From positions 1 through 40,667 of IMG/VR virus record IMGVR_UViG_3300007871_000671: a stretch of DNA of 40,667 nucleotides; one strand, given 5' to 3'. Positions within the stretch are counted from its first letter, which is position 1, and each line of letters opens with the position of its first letter. Below the pieces are notes generated by a model. That model ran no database searches, was not told where the DNA came from, and was given only the letters and a program-made list of their open reading frames with translations. The position numbers and the translations under genes are program-made. Shown in pieces: positions 39,581-40,667 of the stretch. This stretch comes from a virus.

Positions 39581-40640
39581 ATTTCCGTTTTCTTTTAATA
39601 GAACACGCTTCGTCGATTTCATTCCACACATCGCTAACAATATCTTTCAGGTCTTTTTCCAAACCTTCTTTTTCGATAAACTTAATGAACTTTTTTCTGG
39701 TTCCTTTGAATTCAAATTCCGGGGCCCGTATCTTTTCCCCGGATTTCCTCCAGTGCTTTTCATCCAACAGGTAATCAACGCAACTACCTATGTCGTCAAT
39801 TCCAAAGGAATAGTATATGGGCATTTCAACAGACCGTTGCCTACCAGTGAGGCGATTTCGTTTGACCTGGACTTTGCATAGCGTGCCTAATTGTCGGTTT
39901 TTGCTTCTAACGGTCCTCTTGATTGATTTTTTAACGCTTGACCAAATAACAATACAAGCATAAAAAGCCAGAGAGTGCCCACCACTACGAGTCTTTTTTG
40001 CAAAACCAAATCCCAAGTTATCCCTTGTTTGGCTAATGACAATTAAAATAGAACCAGACTTGCGAAGATAAGTAAGTAGTTGGCGGATACTTTGGGAGTT
40101 TATTTTGGCCTTGCCATCACCATAAGAGCCAACAGCCTTTCGCCCCTTACGATATGCTGTTTTATGCTCATCAAATTTTTCACCTTCGTAATCACTGCTC
40201 AACGCATCCATCGAATCTAATATATATATGAAAGGTCTTTTCATTTTAACAGCGTCATCAACGTGATAATAAAATTCTTCGATGGTATCAGAATACAGCT
40301 TTCCTATGCTGGGTGGTTCTATCCGAGATGCAACAGCCTTACCAAAAAACTTTTCTATATCCATCAATGCACCATCTTCGGCATTATCAAATATGAAACG
40401 ATAATCTTTGAAATTGGGATTGATAGATGCTTCGGCCAAACAAGTCAAAGACAGAAATGTCTTTCCCGAATCGGTATCACCTACAAGATAATAATAGTGT
40501 CCTTTTTTGAAACCACGATTCGGCTTTCCTGTACAAGCCAAATTCAACAAAGTCGAACCGGTGGACAAAAAATCCTTTGCAGATACTTTACGCTTCTGCT
40601 TTTTCTTGCGTAATGCTTTTTTGAGGTCTTCGGTTTTCAT
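39573..40640 (-). CDS. RecA-like recombinase ATPase
   Basis: A 355-residue protein of the RecA/Sak4-UvsX type. A basic N-terminus is followed by LVGDTDSGKTFLSL (Walker A, 54-61), RFIFDNAED (strand), FIYILDSMDALSSD (Walker B, 137-150), LIVISQTRDN (catalytic-side strand), and RSGGHSLAFYA (L2-like loop). It should bind single-stranded DNA and catalyse strand exchange or act as a loading ATPase. Its ATG overlaps a stop of an upstream partial gene. With the exonuclease and Mre11-Rad50 pieces it forms the phage recombination set. Confidence 0.85.
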   Translation of the reverse strand: MKTEDLKKALRKKKQKRKVSAKDFLSTGSTLLNLACTGKPNRGFKKGHYYYLVGDTDSGKTFLSLTCLAEASINPNFKDYRFIFDNAEDGALMDIEKFFGKAVASRIEPPSIGKLYSDTIEEFYYHVDDAVKMKRPFIYILDSMDALSSDYEGEKFDEHKTAYRKGRKAVGSYGDGKAKINSQSIRQLLTYLRKSGSILIVISQTRDNLGFGFAKKTRSGGHSLAFYACIVIWSSVKKSIKRTVRSKNRQLGTLCKVQVKRNRLTGRQRSVEMPIYYSFGIDDIGSCVDYLLDEKHWRKSGEKIRAPEFEFKGTRKKFIKFIEKEGLEKDLKDIVSDVWNEIDEACSIKRKRKYE

Positions 40641-40666
40641 AAGAAAAAATGTAGTGGAATATGAGG
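40637..40666 (-). CDS. 3' end of a gene cut by the right edge
   Basis: On the minus strand a frame reads nine codons (P-H-I-P-L-H-F-F-L) then TGA, whose last bases overlap the ATG of the RecA-like gene (ATGA). Overlapping junctions are the rule in this block, so an upstream gene very likely ends here. The fragment is too short to identify. Confidence 0.35.
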   Translation of the reverse strand, partial: PHIPLHFFL

Positions 40667-40667
40667 G

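Overview
The window is a 40.7 kb fragment of a tailed double-stranded DNA phage (Caudoviricetes). It is probably a siphovirus or siphovirus-like provirus, recovered as an incomplete metagenomic or amplified contig. Evidence for a tailed phage is the ordered head, neck, tail-tube, tape-measure and tail-tip gene set. The first 19 bases are an exact Tn5/Nextera mosaic end, so the left edge is a library artefact and the first gene is cut. The right edge also cuts a gene. Terminase, portal, DNA polymerase, helicase and integrase are not in view. DNA is AT-leaning, genes are packed with 1-20 nt overlaps, and a GAAAGGA-type Shine-Dalgarno recurs. The host is not identifiable. A lipobox protein suggests a diderm host, but only weakly.

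Layout. (1) 0-6 kb, plus strand: capsid scaffold-like protein, decoration protein, encapsulin-like HK97-fold major capsid protein, a DUF115/Maf-like protein, small membrane/lipoprotein genes, then head-tail connector, head closure and tail completion proteins. (2) 6-9.5 kb: a repeat-rich fibre, two small proteins and tandem paralogous tail-terminator-like genes. (3) 9.5-21.3 kb: tail tube, frameshifted tail-assembly chaperone pair, tape measure, a gene-transfer-agent-like tail tip (DUF2460-like, DUF2163-like, NlpC/P60, large hub protein with an apparent beta-propeller insertion), fibre and small accessory proteins. (4) 21.3-33.7 kb: an uninterrupted island of about 18 genes for glycan synthesis: a second DUF115 protein, several glycosyltransferases, several SAM methyltransferases, NeuB-type nonulosonate synthase, SDR, NeuA-type CMP-sugar synthetase and a VOC protein. 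(5) 33.69-33.85 kb: convergent junction with a strong inverted repeat. (6) 33.85-40.64 kb, minus strand: recombination/replication genes transcribed from beyond the right edge: RecA-like ATPase, 5'-3' exonuclease, PD-(D/E)xK nuclease, Fis-like HTH, and an Mre11-Rad50 (SbcD-SbcC) system whose Rad50 is split into separate genes.

How it fits together. The structural genes build a long-tailed virion. NeuB and NeuA could make and activate a sialic-acid-like sugar. The two DUF115 proteins resemble the Maf enzymes that put nonulosonic acids on flagellin, and one sits just downstream of the capsid gene. The most interesting reading is therefore a phage-encoded system that glycosylates its own virion (or the host surface) with a methylated nonulosonate-containing glycan. 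The second notable system is the split Rad50: Walker A plus zinc hook in one gene, a coiled-coil piece in another, ABC signature plus Walker B in a third, with Mre11 and a YopX gene between them. The YopX gene is bracketed by an exact 20-bp direct repeat that forms both gene junctions.
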